Position numbers and translations under genes: made by a program
Shown: positions 1-6,894 of the stretch, piece by piece
How the letters are laid out: every line of letters starts with the position of its first letter
How positions within the stretch are numbered: position 1 is the first letter of the stretch
Assembly (NCBI GenBank): GCA_020160955.1
Contig: JAIUOX010000030.1
Coordinates: forward strand, 1-45,813
DNA from: Pseudomonadota bacterium
Lineage (GTDB): Bacteria > Pseudomonadota > Alphaproteobacteria > Reyranellales > Reyranellaceae
DNA length: 45,813 bases
Reading direction: 5' to 3'
The notes under the pieces: generated by a model
Databases searched by the model: none
What the model was told of the DNA's origin: nothing
What the model saw: the letters and a program-made list of their open reading frames with translations, nothing else

Positions 1-396
1 ACGGTGACCGAGCACGCGGACTACGTCGGCGGGCTGCGGCAGGCGGCCGACGCGGCCGGTGTGGAGGTCGTCATCAACGCCAGGACGGACGTCTTCCTCA
101 AGCCCGCGGGCACCTTCGAGGATCCGCTTGCGGAGGCGATCGCCCGGCTCAGCGCCTGCGAGCAGGCGGGGGCTCGCTGCGCGTACCCGGTGCTCGCGCC
201 GGACGCGGCCGCGATCTCCGCCCTGGTTGCCGCGCTGCGGGGCCCGATCAACGTGATCGCCAGCCCGACCAACGGGTCGGTGGCCGGCGGCAAGCGGGAC
301 CTCCAGGACCTCGGCGTACGGCGCATCACCTTCGGCCCGATCCTCCAGCGCGAACTCGCCGCTCCCCTGAGTGGCCTAGTTGCCGGCTGGCTGTAG
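1..396 (+). CDS. Isocitrate lyase / PEP mutase family protein, C-terminal part (5' truncated by window edge)
   Basis: This is the last ~131 residues of a TIM-barrel C-C lyase of the PEP mutase/isocitrate lyase superfamily. The start lies outside the window; the frame is open from base 1. Visible family features are the strand VVINARTDVF (catalytic-face Arg and Asp), the following DPLAEAIARLSACEQAGA helix where these proteins handle a substrate-derived pair of carbons, and the late strand GPINVIASP. The final segment DLGVRRITFGP matches the last barrel strand. The likely reaction is cleavage of a 2-hydroxy dicarboxylate or phosphonate; the substrate cannot be told. Style and neighbours (TA module, leaderless start) suggest an actinobacterial source, unlike the rest of the window. 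It ends in TAG 39 bp before the next gene's start. Confidence 0.8.
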   Translation, partial: TVTEHADYVGGLRQAADAAGVEVVINARTDVFLKPAGTFEDPLAEAIARLSACEQAGARCAYPVLAPDAAAISALVAALRGPINVIASPTNGSVAGGKRDLQDLGVRRITFGPILQRELAAPLSGLVAGWL

Positions 397-423
397 GACT
401 CGCTTCGTGCTGTCTCACGCGTG

Positions 424-435
424 ATACATTTGGGC
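424..435 (+). promoter_or_regulatory. Candidate -10 element for leaderless antitoxin mRNA
   Basis: TACATT at 425-430 fits the TANNNT -10 box and ends five bases before the ATG at 436. No Shine-Dalgarno sequence precedes that ATG. Leaderless transcripts with this spacing are common in actinobacteria. This is inference from spacing only; no convincing -35 is seen. Confidence 0.35.
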
Positions 436-690
436 ATGAGCGCAGACATGGGGCACGCCGAGGTGAGCGTGCGCGACCTGCGGAACCACGGCGGTCACGT
501 GCTTGAGCGCGTCCTCCGCGGCGAGACGCTGACGGTCACCAAGGACGGGAGCCCGGTCGCCGAGCTCCGACCTATCCCCCGCCGAAGCCTGCCCACCGGG
601 CAACTGATCACGCGGGCGAAGAGGATGCCTCGGGTCGACCCGGAGCGCCTGCGCCGCGACATCGACACAGTGCTGGACCAGTCGCTGTGA
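436..690 (+). CDS. Type II antitoxin, Phd/YefM family
   Basis: An 84-residue antitoxin of a type II toxin-antitoxin pair. The N-terminal DNA-binding part shows the Phd/YefM pattern: EVSVRDLRNHGGHVLERVLRGE followed by LTVTKDGSPVAELRPI, the strand that ends the fold. The C-terminal ~35 residues (RRSLPTGQLITRAKRMPRVD and beyond) are the flexible toxin-binding tail. It should autorepress its own promoter and block the partner toxin. I chose ATG 436; GTG 421 and ATG 448 are alternatives, the last being closest to where family similarity begins. Its TGA overlaps the toxin's GTG start (GTGA), so the two are translationally coupled. Confidence 0.85.
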   Translation: MSADMGHAEVSVRDLRNHGGHVLERVLRGETLTVTKDGSPVAELRPIPRRSLPTGQLITRAKRMPRVDPERLRRDIDTVLDQSL

Positions 691-1127
691 AGCACGAGAA
701 GGGCATGCTGGACACCTCGGCCGTGCTGAGGATCGGCGAGCTGTCCGAGGAGGATCTGCCCGCAGAGGCCGTCATCTCAACTGTGACGCTGGCCGAGCTG
801 TCCGTCGGGCCGCTCGTGGCCACGGACGAGGATGAGCGGGCCGCCCGCCTGATGCACCTGCAGAGCGCCGAGGCCGACTATGGCGATCCCTGGCCGTTCG
901 GCGTGGACGCGGCACGTGCGTTCGCGCAGGTCGCGGCAGATCTGCGCCGGGCCGGCAGGAAGTCTCGGGCTCGCGCGTTCGACGCGTTGATCGCCGCCAC
1001 GGCGAAGGCAGCGCAGTTGCCGCTGTACACCTTCAACGCCCGCGACCTCACTGGCGTCACCGGGCTGGAAGTGGTGGACCTGACTGCCCCGGCCTCCGCT
1101 TCGGGCGTGCCGCCCCGGGCCGACTGA
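687..1127 (+). CDS. vapC: PIN-domain ribonuclease toxin, VapC family
   Basis: A 146-residue PIN-domain toxin, partner of the preceding antitoxin. PIN nucleases cut RNA using a cluster of acidic residues that bind Mg/Mn. Those visible are the Asp of MLDTSAVL near the N-terminus, the Glu of TLAELSVGP, the Asp of AFDALIAATA and the late FNARDL strand. Length is usual for VapC. The GTG start shares bases with the antitoxin TGA. An internal ATG (MLDTSAV) seven codons in is a possible start, but the overlap favours GTG. The TGA stop lies inside the first unit of the repeat cluster that follows. Confidence 0.85.
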   Translation: MKHEKGMLDTSAVLRIGELSEEDLPAEAVISTVTLAELSVGPLVATDEDERAARLMHLQSAEADYGDPWPFGVDAARAFAQVAADLRRAGRKSRARAFDALIAATAKAAQLPLYTFNARDLTGVTGLEVVDLTAPASASGVPPRAD

Positions 1128-1264
1128 GCGAAGCACCACCAGAGACCGCGCCCAGGTGGTGCGGATTGCTCAGTGGCCGGCCGGTTGAGCGAACCGCACC
1201 GGAAACGGCTCTGTGGCGGTGCGGATCGCTCAGAGCTGCCTGGCGGCTGAGCGAAGCGCACCGG
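1124..1264. repeat. Cluster of alternating inverted repeats (TGAGCGAA-CGCACCGG type)
   Basis: Three forward units (1124-1140, 1186-1202, 1248-1264) share TGAGCGAA.CGCACC(G/C). Two reverse-complement units lie between them (1155-1173, 1215-1233; core GGTGCGGATCGCTCAG). Neighbouring forward and reverse units form two successive stem-loops, with a third unpaired half at the end. It covers the vapC stop and the intergenic space before the methyltransferase. No other copy was seen in the window. It looks like a REP-type or terminator-like element. Confidence 0.7.
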
Positions 1265-1298
1265 CCCGCCGCCCCACGGGATGGGGCAGAGTGGACTC

Positions 1299-1937
1299 AT
1301 GGGTCTATGGGGCGAGCACGGGGTGCCGAGGCTGGCGGATGCCGCGCTGAAGGGCCGCGAGATCGGCGAGTTGCGCGGCGAGGTCTGCGCACCGCTGAGC
1401 GGCCGGGTCCTCGAGCTGGGCTTCGGTGGCGGGCTCAACGTGCGGTGGTACCCGCCCGCCGTGACCTCGGTGGACGCCGTCGAGCCGTCCGATGTCGGGT
1501 GGGGGTTATCCGAGCGGCGCCGGGCGCGGGCTCGGCATGGGCTCGAGATCGACCGCGTGGGCCTGGACGGGCAGCGGCTGGAGGTCGCGGACGCGTCGTA
1601 CGACTGGGCGCTGTCGACCTTCACGCTGTGCACGATCCCCGACCCGGCGCGGGCGCTGAGCGAGGTACGGCGGGCGCTCAAGCCCGGCGGCGGCTTCTCG
1701 TTCCTGGAGCACGGCCTGGCGCCCGAGGAGTCGGTGGCGCGGTGGCAGCGCCGCCTGGACCCGTTCCAGCGCCGACTCGCCGGCGGCTGCCACCTGTCGC
1801 GGGACATCCCCGCGCTGGTCCGCGACGCGGGCCTGGAGATCGTCGACCTGCAGGCCTCGTACCTCCCCGGTGCGCCCTCCGTCGGCCCCGGCCGCGTCTG
1901 GCTGTTCGGGTACGCCGGCCATGCCCGCGCGGACTAG
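1299..1937 (+). CDS. Class I SAM-dependent methyltransferase
   Basis: A 212-residue methyltransferase with a Rossmann fold. SAM-binding motif I is RVLELGFGGGLNVRWYP, followed by the acidic end of strand 2 (VDAVEPSD), motif II/III ALSTFTLCTIPDP and motif IV RRALKPGGGFSFLEHGL. This is the UbiE/Methyltransf_11 type. The substrate is unknown. ATG 1299 (MGLWGEH) is preferred because the recognisable family sequence begins there; ATG 1281 would add six residues. It is the last intact gene of the actinobacterial-looking block, and the sequence changes character within ~25 bp of its TAG stop. Confidence 0.75.
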   Translation: MGLWGEHGVPRLADAALKGREIGELRGEVCAPLSGRVLELGFGGGLNVRWYPPAVTSVDAVEPSDVGWGLSERRRARARHGLEIDRVGLDGQRLEVADASYDWALSTFTLCTIPDPARALSEVRRALKPGGGFSFLEHGLAPEESVARWQRRLDPFQRRLAGGCHLSRDIPALVRDAGLEIVDLQASYLPGAPSVGPGRVWLFGYAGHARAD

Positions 1938-1948
1938 CTCAGCGGTAG
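1935..1948 (+). other. tRNA D-arm-like 14-mer at a sequence junction
   Basis: TAGCTCAGCGGTAG is a perfect match to the common D-arm of bacterial tRNAs, and the preceding CGCGGAC could be an acceptor strand. The bases after it do not close the D-stem (GAGC expected), and no anticodon or T-arm follows, so it is not a functional tRNA gene. It may be the cut-off 5' end of one at a junction, or chance. Confidence 0.3.
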
Positions 1949-1961
1949 TCGCGCGCGGTCA

Positions 1962-2084
1962 CGCAAAGCGCTCCACCACGGCATCGAGGTCGACAGCGTC
2001 GAGATCATGCGCGAGCTGGCGCACCGCGTGGAGGACACCAACAAGAAGCTGCGCGAGGCCACGGCGCGCAACAAGGCGGCGTGA
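1962..2084 (+). pseudogene. 3' remnant of an unrecognised gene (headless CDS)
   Basis: An open frame runs from about 1938 to the TGA at 2082-2084. It encodes a tail with coiled-coil character: HGIEVDSVEIMRELAHRV then EDTNKKLREATARNKAA. It has no start codon with a ribosome site, and the frame is closed upstream by the methyltransferase TAG. It therefore looks like the end of a longer protein whose front is missing. I do not recognise the family. Its Lys/Arg/Ala-rich helical C-terminus and tight spacing to the next gene (10 bp) suggest it belonged to the alphaproteobacterial side. Confidence 0.45.
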
Positions 2085-2094
2085 CGATCCAACC

Positions 2095-2586
2095 ATGAGC
2101 CGGCTCGACAGCTTCATCGCGCGCATGCAGGCGCAGCGCGACTGCCTCAACTTCCTGAAGCCGGCGATCGACGCGCTGCCGGGCCCGATCCTCGAGGTCG
2201 GGCTGGGCAACGGCCGCACCTACGACCACCTGCGCGACCTGTTCCCGGGGCGCGACATCTACGTCTTCGAACGCAAGGTGGCGGCCCATCCCGACTGCAT
2301 CCCGGCCGACGACCGGCTGTTCCTGGGCGACGCCGACCAGTCGATCCCCCGCGCGGCGCGCCAGCTCGGCGCGACGGCGGCGCTGATCCACACCGACCTC
2401 GGCACCGGCGACCACGACGCCAACGTCGCGATGGGCCGGTGGCTGGGCCCGGCGCTCGATTCGCTGGCGGCCAGCGGCGGCTACGTGCTGGCCAACCAGT
2501 CGCTCAACGTGCCGCGCTGGCACCGCCTCCCCGACCCGCCGGGCGTCCCGAAGGACCGGTATTTCCTCTATCGGGTGAAGGCGTAA
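2095..2586 (+). CDS. Class I SAM-dependent methyltransferase, short
   Basis: A 163-residue protein whose centre reads as a methyltransferase nucleotide-binding core: PILEVGLGNGRTYDHLRDLFP (motif I), IYVFERKV (acidic end of strand 2), LIHTDLGTGDHD and GGYVLANQSLNVP. It lacks the large C-terminal substrate region of bigger enzymes, so its target is unknown. ATG 2095 lies 10 bp after the remnant reading frame; the TAA stop runs into the left arm of a long palindromic repeat, which probably ends transcription. Confidence is good for the fold and low for a role. Confidence 0.7.
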   Translation: MSRLDSFIARMQAQRDCLNFLKPAIDALPGPILEVGLGNGRTYDHLRDLFPGRDIYVFERKVAAHPDCIPADDRLFLGDADQSIPRAARQLGATAALIHTDLGTGDHDANVAMGRWLGPALDSLAASGGYVLANQSLNVPRWHRLPDPPGVPKDRYFLYRVKA

Positions 2587-2671
2587 AGGTCCCTCGCTGC
2601 GCTCGGGATGACAAGAATGGGCTTGGGATGACAAGAAATGACTGTCATCCCGAGCGCAGCGAGGGACCTTT
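2585..2671. repeat. Long palindromic repeat, family A, copy 1
   Basis: Two 29-bp arms (2585-2613 and 2643-2671) form a perfect inverted repeat around the core CTCGCTGCGCTCGGGATGAC. The loop contains a partial second copy of GGGATGACAAGAA (2626-2638). The left arm overlaps the stop of the methyltransferase, and the right arm ends six bases from the stop of the convergent glsB-type gene, so it can act as a two-way terminator. Other copies are at 4809, 7727 and 40334. Confidence 0.9.
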
Positions 2672-2676
2672 CCGCT

Positions 2677-2922
2677 TCACCGCCCGAACAGGCGGACCAG
2701 CACCAGCAGCACCACCGCGCCCAGCACCGAGCCGAAGAAGCTGGCCGGCTCGCCCGGGGCGTAGAGGCCGAGCGCCTGGCCGCCGTAGGTCGCGATCACC
2801 GAACCGACGATGCCGACCACGATGGTGACGATGATGCCGCGCGGGGTCGGGCCCGGCGTGATCAGTCGCGCCAGCAGGCCGATCACGAGGCCGATGACCA
2901 GCGTGGCGATGATGGTGCCCAT
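2677..2922 (-). CDS. GlsB/YeaQ/YmgE family stress-response membrane protein
   Basis: An 81-residue, very hydrophobic protein of the transglycosylase-associated (GlsB/YeaQ/YmgE) family. Three membrane spans can be seen: IIATLVIGLVIGLLARL, GIIVTIVVGIVGSVIATYGG and FFGSVLGAVVLLVLVRLF. The glycine-rich first span and the LITPGPTPRG loop are typical. These proteins sit in the inner membrane and are often induced by stress, but the molecular function is unsettled. The start ATG at 2922 gives the usual length. It lies 17 bp downstream of the exonuclease III gene in the same direction, so the two may be cotranscribed. Confidence 0.85.
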   Translation of the reverse strand: MGTIIATLVIGLVIGLLARLITPGPTPRGIIVTIVVGIVGSVIATYGGQALGLYAPGEPASFFGSVLGAVVLLVLVRLFGR

Positions 2923-2939
2923 TGTCGTTCTCCCGCTTC

Positions 2940-3761
2940 CTAGAGGTCGAAGGTGGCCAGGACCGGGACGTGATCCGAGGCCTTGTCCCAGCCGCGCGTG
3001 TCGGCGTCGATGCGATAGCCGGCGAGCGCGCCCGACAGGGCGGGCGTCGCGAGGATGTGGTCGAGCCGGCGGCCGCGGTTCGAGGCCCGCCAGTCGGCGT
3101 TGCGGTAGCTCCACCACGAGTACAGCTTCTGGTCGGCCGGCACGAAGCGGCGCGGCACGTCGATCCAGTCGAGCGAGGCCTGCATCCGGCCGAACAGCTC
3201 GACCTCGACCGGCGTGTGCGACACGATCTTCAGCAGCTGCTTGTGGCTCCACACGTCGTGCTCGAGCGGCGCGACGTTGAGGTCGCCGACCGTGACCCGG
3301 CGCAGGCCCTTGCGCGCCCCGGGCTTCGGCTTGCGGGCGGCGTACCAGGCGGCCATCTCGCGGTAGAAGTCGAGCTTGTGCGCGAACTTGTCGTTCACGG
3401 CCGGGTCGGGCTCGTCGCCGCCGGCCGGGATGTAGAGGTTGTCGAGCAGGATCGGGTCGCCGCCGACATCGAGCGCCACCTCGACGTGGCGGCAGTCCTC
3501 CTTGCCGCAGCGGTGATGAATCTCGGTCGCGGTGAAGGGCACCTTGGAGAGGATCGCCACGCCGTTGTAGGACTTCATGCCCTTGACCAGCCGGTGGACG
3601 TAGCCCAGCCGCTCGAACGGGGCGTGCGGGAAGAACTCGTCCGGGCACTTGGTTTCCTGCAGGCACAGCACGTCGGGCTTGCGCAGCCGGAGATAGCGCC
3701 GGACGTTGTCGATCCGCAGGCGGACCGAGTTGATGTTCCAGGTGGCGATGGCAAGACTCAT
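2940..3761 (-). CDS. xth: Exodeoxyribonuclease III
   Basis: A 273-residue AP endonuclease/3'-5' exonuclease of the ExoIII (EEP) family, acting in base excision repair. Conserved blocks: IATWNINSVRLR at the N-terminus (metal-site Asn), LCLQETK (metal Glu), GDLNVAP (catalytic Asp and Asn), RRLDHILATP, and SDHVPVLATF at the end (catalytic Asp-His). Length is normal. I start at the second Met (3761), three codons inside the open frame, because the MSLAIATWN context matches the family start. It is divergent from the zinc metallopeptidase; a TATAGT box at 3771-3776 sits between them. Confidence 0.92.
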   Translation of the reverse strand: MSLAIATWNINSVRLRIDNVRRYLRLRKPDVLCLQETKCPDEFFPHAPFERLGYVHRLVKGMKSYNGVAILSKVPFTATEIHHRCGKEDCRHVEVALDVGGDPILLDNLYIPAGGDEPDPAVNDKFAHKLDFYREMAAWYAARKPKPGARKGLRRVTVGDLNVAPLEHDVWSHKQLLKIVSHTPVEVELFGRMQASLDWIDVPRRFVPADQKLYSWWSYRNADWRASNRGRRLDHILATPALSGALAGYRIDADTRGWDKASDHVPVLATFDL

Positions 3762-3811
3762 CGCCGGCAATATAGTCGAACGCGGGACGATCGCGACCCA
3801 GGAGACCTGCG

Positions 3812-4801
3812 ATGCAGATGGATGGCGAGGAAAGCAGCAACGTCGAGGACCGTCGCAGCGAGGGGGGCCTCGGGGGCGGCGGCTTCGGCGGCGGTGGCTT
3901 TGGCGGCGGCGGTTTCGGCGGCGGCGGGATGGGCGGCGGCCTGCCGATCCCGGTCGGCGGCGGCGGCGGCCTGTTCAAGGGCGGCATGGGCCTGGTCGCC
4001 TTCGTCGTGATCGCCCTGATCCTGGGCGTCGACCCGATGGCCCTGCTGGGCGGGGGCGGGGGCGGCGGCAGCGGCTACCAGCAGTCGGCGCCGTCGAGCC
4101 AGGCCAGCCGCACCGCGCCGGCGCAGCGGCCGCCCCAGCAGACACCCGCCGGCGACGCCGAGGCGTCGTTCGTGTCGCGCGTGCTGAAGAGCACCGAGGA
4201 CGTCTGGACCGACATCTTCAAGGGGCTGGGCCGCCCGTACCGCGACCCGCGGCTGGTGCTGTACCGCGACGCCACCCGCACCGAGTGCGGCGTCGGCCAG
4301 TCGGCGATGGGGCCGTTCTACTGCCCGGCCGACCAGCGCGTGTACCTCGACCTCGCCTTCTTCGACGACCTCGCGCGCCGCTTCCACGCGCCCGGCCAAT
4401 TCCCGCAGGCCTACGTGATCGCCCACGAGGTCGGCCACCACGTCCAGAACCTGCTGGGCATCAGCAGCAAGGTCGAGGAGATGAAGTCGCGCATGAGCAA
4501 GCGCGACGCCAACGCGCTGTCGGTGCGGCTCGAGCTGCAGGCCGATTGCTTCGCCGGCGTCTGGGCCAACCGCGCCGACGCCGCGCGCGGCGGGCGAATG
4601 ATCGACGACGCCGACGTCGAGCAGGCGCTGACCGCGGCCTCGGCGATCGGCGACGACCGCCTGCAGCGCCAGGCCCAGGGTCGCATCGTGCCCGACAGCT
4701 TCACCCACGGCTCGAGCGCGCAGCGCATGCGCTGGTTCAGGAAGGGCCTCGACAGCGGCGACCCGCGCCAGTGCGACACGTTCAGCGCGAAGCAGTTGTG
4801 A
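3812..4801 (+). CDS. Neutral zinc metallopeptidase, YpfJ family
   Basis: A 329-residue protein of the YpfJ/KPN_02809 family. A glycine-only stretch of about 35 residues (GGGGFGGGGFGGGG repeats, residues ~18-55) comes first, then one membrane span (GGMGLVAFVVIALILGV). After a linker comes the catalytic domain with the zinc motif HEVGHHVQNLLG, the downstream Glu region LELQADCFAGVWA, and SFTHGSSAQRMRWFRKGL. Topology suggests a membrane-anchored periplasmic peptidase, though the family's substrate is not established. AGGAG sits eight bases before ATG 3812. The glycine tract is encoded by near-repeat GGCGGC DNA and could vary in length. Confidence 0.85.
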   Translation: MQMDGEESSNVEDRRSEGGLGGGGFGGGGFGGGGFGGGGMGGGLPIPVGGGGGLFKGGMGLVAFVVIALILGVDPMALLGGGGGGGSGYQQSAPSSQASRTAPAQRPPQQTPAGDAEASFVSRVLKSTEDVWTDIFKGLGRPYRDPRLVLYRDATRTECGVGQSAMGPFYCPADQRVYLDLAFFDDLARRFHAPGQFPQAYVIAHEVGHHVQNLLGISSKVEEMKSRMSKRDANALSVRLELQADCFAGVWANRADAARGGRMIDDADVEQALTAASAIGDDRLQRQAQGRIVPDSFTHGSSAQRMRWFRKGLDSGDPRQCDTFSAKQL

Positions 4802-4808
4802 GAAAGTG

Positions 4809-4875
4809 AAAGGTCCCTCGCTGCGCTCGGGATGACAAGAAAAGCCTGTCATCCCGAGCGCAGCGAGGGACCTTT
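4809..4875. repeat. Long palindromic repeat, family A, copy 2
   Basis: Inverted arms 4809-4837 and 4847-4875 carry the same 20-base core as copy 1, with a nine-base loop. It lies between convergent genes (metallopeptidase stop 4801, enolase-superfamily stop 4878) and so can serve as a shared bidirectional terminator. Confidence 0.9.
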
Positions 4876-4877
4876 CA

Positions 4878-6101
4878 TCAACTCTTCCGTCCGTACGCCG
4901 CCAGCCCGCCGTGGTGCAGTTTCGGCGGGTGGGCCTTGAGCGCTTCCTCGACCGGCTCGGTGCCCCAGCCGGGGCGCGACGGCAGGACGAGGTGGCCGTT
5001 CTCGAACTCGGGCACGTGGCTGAACAGCTCGTGGTCCCACGCCAGCCGGTCGATGTCGGTCTCCATGATGCGCAGGTTCGGCACGCAGGCCGAGAAGTGG
5101 GCGTTCATCATGGTGCAGAGGTGGCCGTAGAAGTTGTGCGGCGCGACGTTGACCTCGTGCGCCTCGGCGAGGTTGGCGATCTTCATCGACTGCCAGACGC
5201 CGTTCCACGGCGTGTCGATGATCGCCACGTCCATCGCCTGCTCGCGGAAGTACGGCAGGAAGTCGCGCAGGCCGAGCAGCGTCTCGCAGGAGGAGATCGG
5301 GTGCGGGCTCTGGCGGCGGATCAGGCCCAGCGCCTCGGGGCTGTAGCTGTCGATCTCGATCCAGAACATGTCGAGGTCGCGGATCTCGCGCAGGATCTTG
5401 AGGTAGCCCTCGGTGCTGGCGTTGAAGTTGAGGTCGAGCAGCAGGTCGACGTCCGGCCCGGCGCCCTCGCGGATCGCCTCGAGGTGACGGCGCAGGTTGC
5501 GCAGCACGTGCCGGTCGACGTTGCGCTCGGGGTAGTTGGGCGAGCCGAAGCCCGGCCGCCAGCCCTTCGGGTTCTTCCCGTCCGCGTCGTAGACGAAGAT
5601 GTTGGTCTTCATCGCCGTGAAGCCCTTCTCGCGGACTTCGCGGCCGATCGCCTTGACCCCGTCGAGGTCGGTGATCGCCGGCGTGAACCACGCCGGGTGG
5701 TTGATGCGCCAGGTCGCGCAGTGCGACCAGTAGACCCGGATGCGGTCGCGGATCTTGCCGCCCAGCAGCTCGTAGCACGGCACGCCCAGCGCCTTGGCCT
5801 TGGCGTCGAGCAGCGCGTTCTCGATGGCGCCCAGCGCCAGCGCGACGACGCCGCCGGCGGCCGGCCGGGTCACCGCGTAGAGCTCGGCGTAGAGCCGCTC
5901 GTGCTCGCCGACCGGCTGGCCGACCAGGCGCGACGACAGCTTGTCGATCGCCGTGCCGACGCCCGGCGCACCGAAGCCCTCGTCGTACTCGCTCCAGCCG
6001 ACGATGCCGTCCTCGGTCGTGACCTTGACGAAGTAGTAGTTGCGCCAGCCGGCATCGGCCGCCAGCGTCTCGACCGAGCGGATCTTCGAATTGACCTTCA
6101 T
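4878..6101 (-). CDS. Mandelate racemase / muconate lactonizing enzyme family (enolase superfamily)
   Basis: A 407-residue dehydratase or racemase of the enolase superfamily. The N-terminal capping domain (KIRSVETLAADAGWRN to ~125) precedes a (β/α)7β barrel. Expected active-site elements are visible: an AMKTNIFVYD strand (general base Lys), LLLDLNFNAS (metal Asp), FWIEIDSYSP (metal Glu), SCETLLG (metal Glu), and PHNFYGHL with a His near the end. Such enzymes remove a proton next to a carboxylate, typically from sugar acids. The substrate is not clear. The start at 6101 has GGAGG upstream. It follows the fumarylacetoacetase-family gene by 38 bp in the same direction; together they look like a small sugar-acid or aromatic-acid catabolic unit. 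Confidence 0.85.
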   Translation of the reverse strand: MKVNSKIRSVETLAADAGWRNYYFVKVTTEDGIVGWSEYDEGFGAPGVGTAIDKLSSRLVGQPVGEHERLYAELYAVTRPAAGGVVALALGAIENALLDAKAKALGVPCYELLGGKIRDRIRVYWSHCATWRINHPAWFTPAITDLDGVKAIGREVREKGFTAMKTNIFVYDADGKNPKGWRPGFGSPNYPERNVDRHVLRNLRRHLEAIREGAGPDVDLLLDLNFNASTEGYLKILREIRDLDMFWIEIDSYSPEALGLIRRQSPHPISSCETLLGLRDFLPYFREQAMDVAIIDTPWNGVWQSMKIANLAEAHEVNVAPHNFYGHLCTMMNAHFSACVPNLRIMETDIDRLAWDHELFSHVPEFENGHLVLPSRPGWGTEPVEEALKAHPPKLHHGGLAAYGRKS

Positions 6102-6139
6102 CGGCTGGTTCCCTCCCGAGTGAACCCGCCGGGACGTCG

Positions 6140-6841
6140 TCAGACCAGCGTGCAGGTCACCGTGCCGCATCCGTCGACGAAGCCCGACAGCGTGTCGCCC
6201 TTCACCACGGCGGCGACGCCGTCCGGGGTGCCGGTGTAGATCAGGTCGCCGGCGGCCAGTTCGACCAGGCCGGACAGGTACGAGATCGTCTCCGGCACGC
6301 TCCAGATCAGCGCGTTGAGGTCCGACTTCTGCCGGGTCTTGCCGTTGACGTCGAGCTGGATGGTGCCCTTGGCGGGATGGCCGATGCGCGCCGCCGGGTA
6401 GATCTCGCCGATCGGCGCCGACTGGTCGAAGCCCTTGCCCATGTCCCACGGGCGGCCCATGTCCTTGGCCTGGTTCTGCAGGTCGCGGCGGGTCATGTCG
6501 AGGCCGACGCCGTAGCCGTAGACGTGCTCCAGCGCCTTCTCGACCGGGATGTCGGTGCCGCCCGACTTCAGCGCCACCACCAGCTCCATCTCGTGGTGCA
6601 GGTTCTTGGTGGCCGACGGGTACTTCACCTTGGTCGGGTTCTTGGGGTCGGCGCAGATCACGATGGCGTCGGCCGGCTTGGTGAAGAAGAACGGCGGCTC
6701 GCGGTCGGGGTCGTGGCCCATCTCGCGGGCGTGGGCGGCGTAGTTGCGGCCGACGCAGAAGATGCGGCGGACCGGGAACAGGTCGCCGGTTCCGTTGACC
6801 GGCACGCCGACCGTGGCCGGCGGCGTCACGACATAAGCCAT
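6140..6841 (-). CDS. Fumarylacetoacetate hydrolase family protein
   Basis: A 233-residue FAH-family enzyme (C-C bond hydrolase, decarboxylase or 2-keto acid lyase). Signature stretches: [37 protein letters not shown] (metal-binding Glu pair), [15 protein letters not shown] (metal Asp) and [12 protein letters not shown] near the C-terminus. Length fits the short single-domain members that act on 3-fumarylpyruvate-like or 2-keto-3-deoxy acids; the exact substrate is not determinable. The start is ATG 6841 (MAYVVTPP); upstream in-frame codons lack a ribosome site. It is the first gene of a two-gene minus-strand unit with the enolase-superfamily gene and is divergent from the L,D-transpeptidase gene. 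Confidence 0.85.
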   Translation of the reverse strand: MAYVVTPPATVGVPVNGTGDLFPVRRIFCVGRNYAAHAREMGHDPDREPPFFFTKPADAIVICADPKNPTKVKYPSATKNLHHEMELVVALKSGGTDIPVEKALEHVYGYGVGLDMTRRDLQNQAKDMGRPWDMGKGFDQSAPIGEIYPAARIGHPAKGTIQLDVNGKTRQKSDLNALIWSVPETISYLSGLVELAAGDLIYTGTPDGVAAVVKGDTLSGFVDGCGTVTCTLV

Positions 6842-6894
6842 CGCTTTCTCCCAAAACAGCGAGCCTTTATGAAGTCGGGCAGGGAGTGCGGTCA

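Noticed and set aside
1928..2000. A tRNA gene at the junction
   Set aside because: Only the D-arm consensus is present; the D-stem does not close and no anticodon loop, T-arm or CCA-side acceptor strand follows.
2640..2720. Short proteins containing [12 protein letters not shown] motifs
   Set aside because: They are translations of the family-A palindrome, not genes.
2677..3987. A 436-codon minus-strand frame joining the GlsB-like protein to sequence over xth
   Set aside because: Only the last 81 codons match a family and they have their own ATG; the rest is a shadow of xth with Pro-rich artefact sequence.
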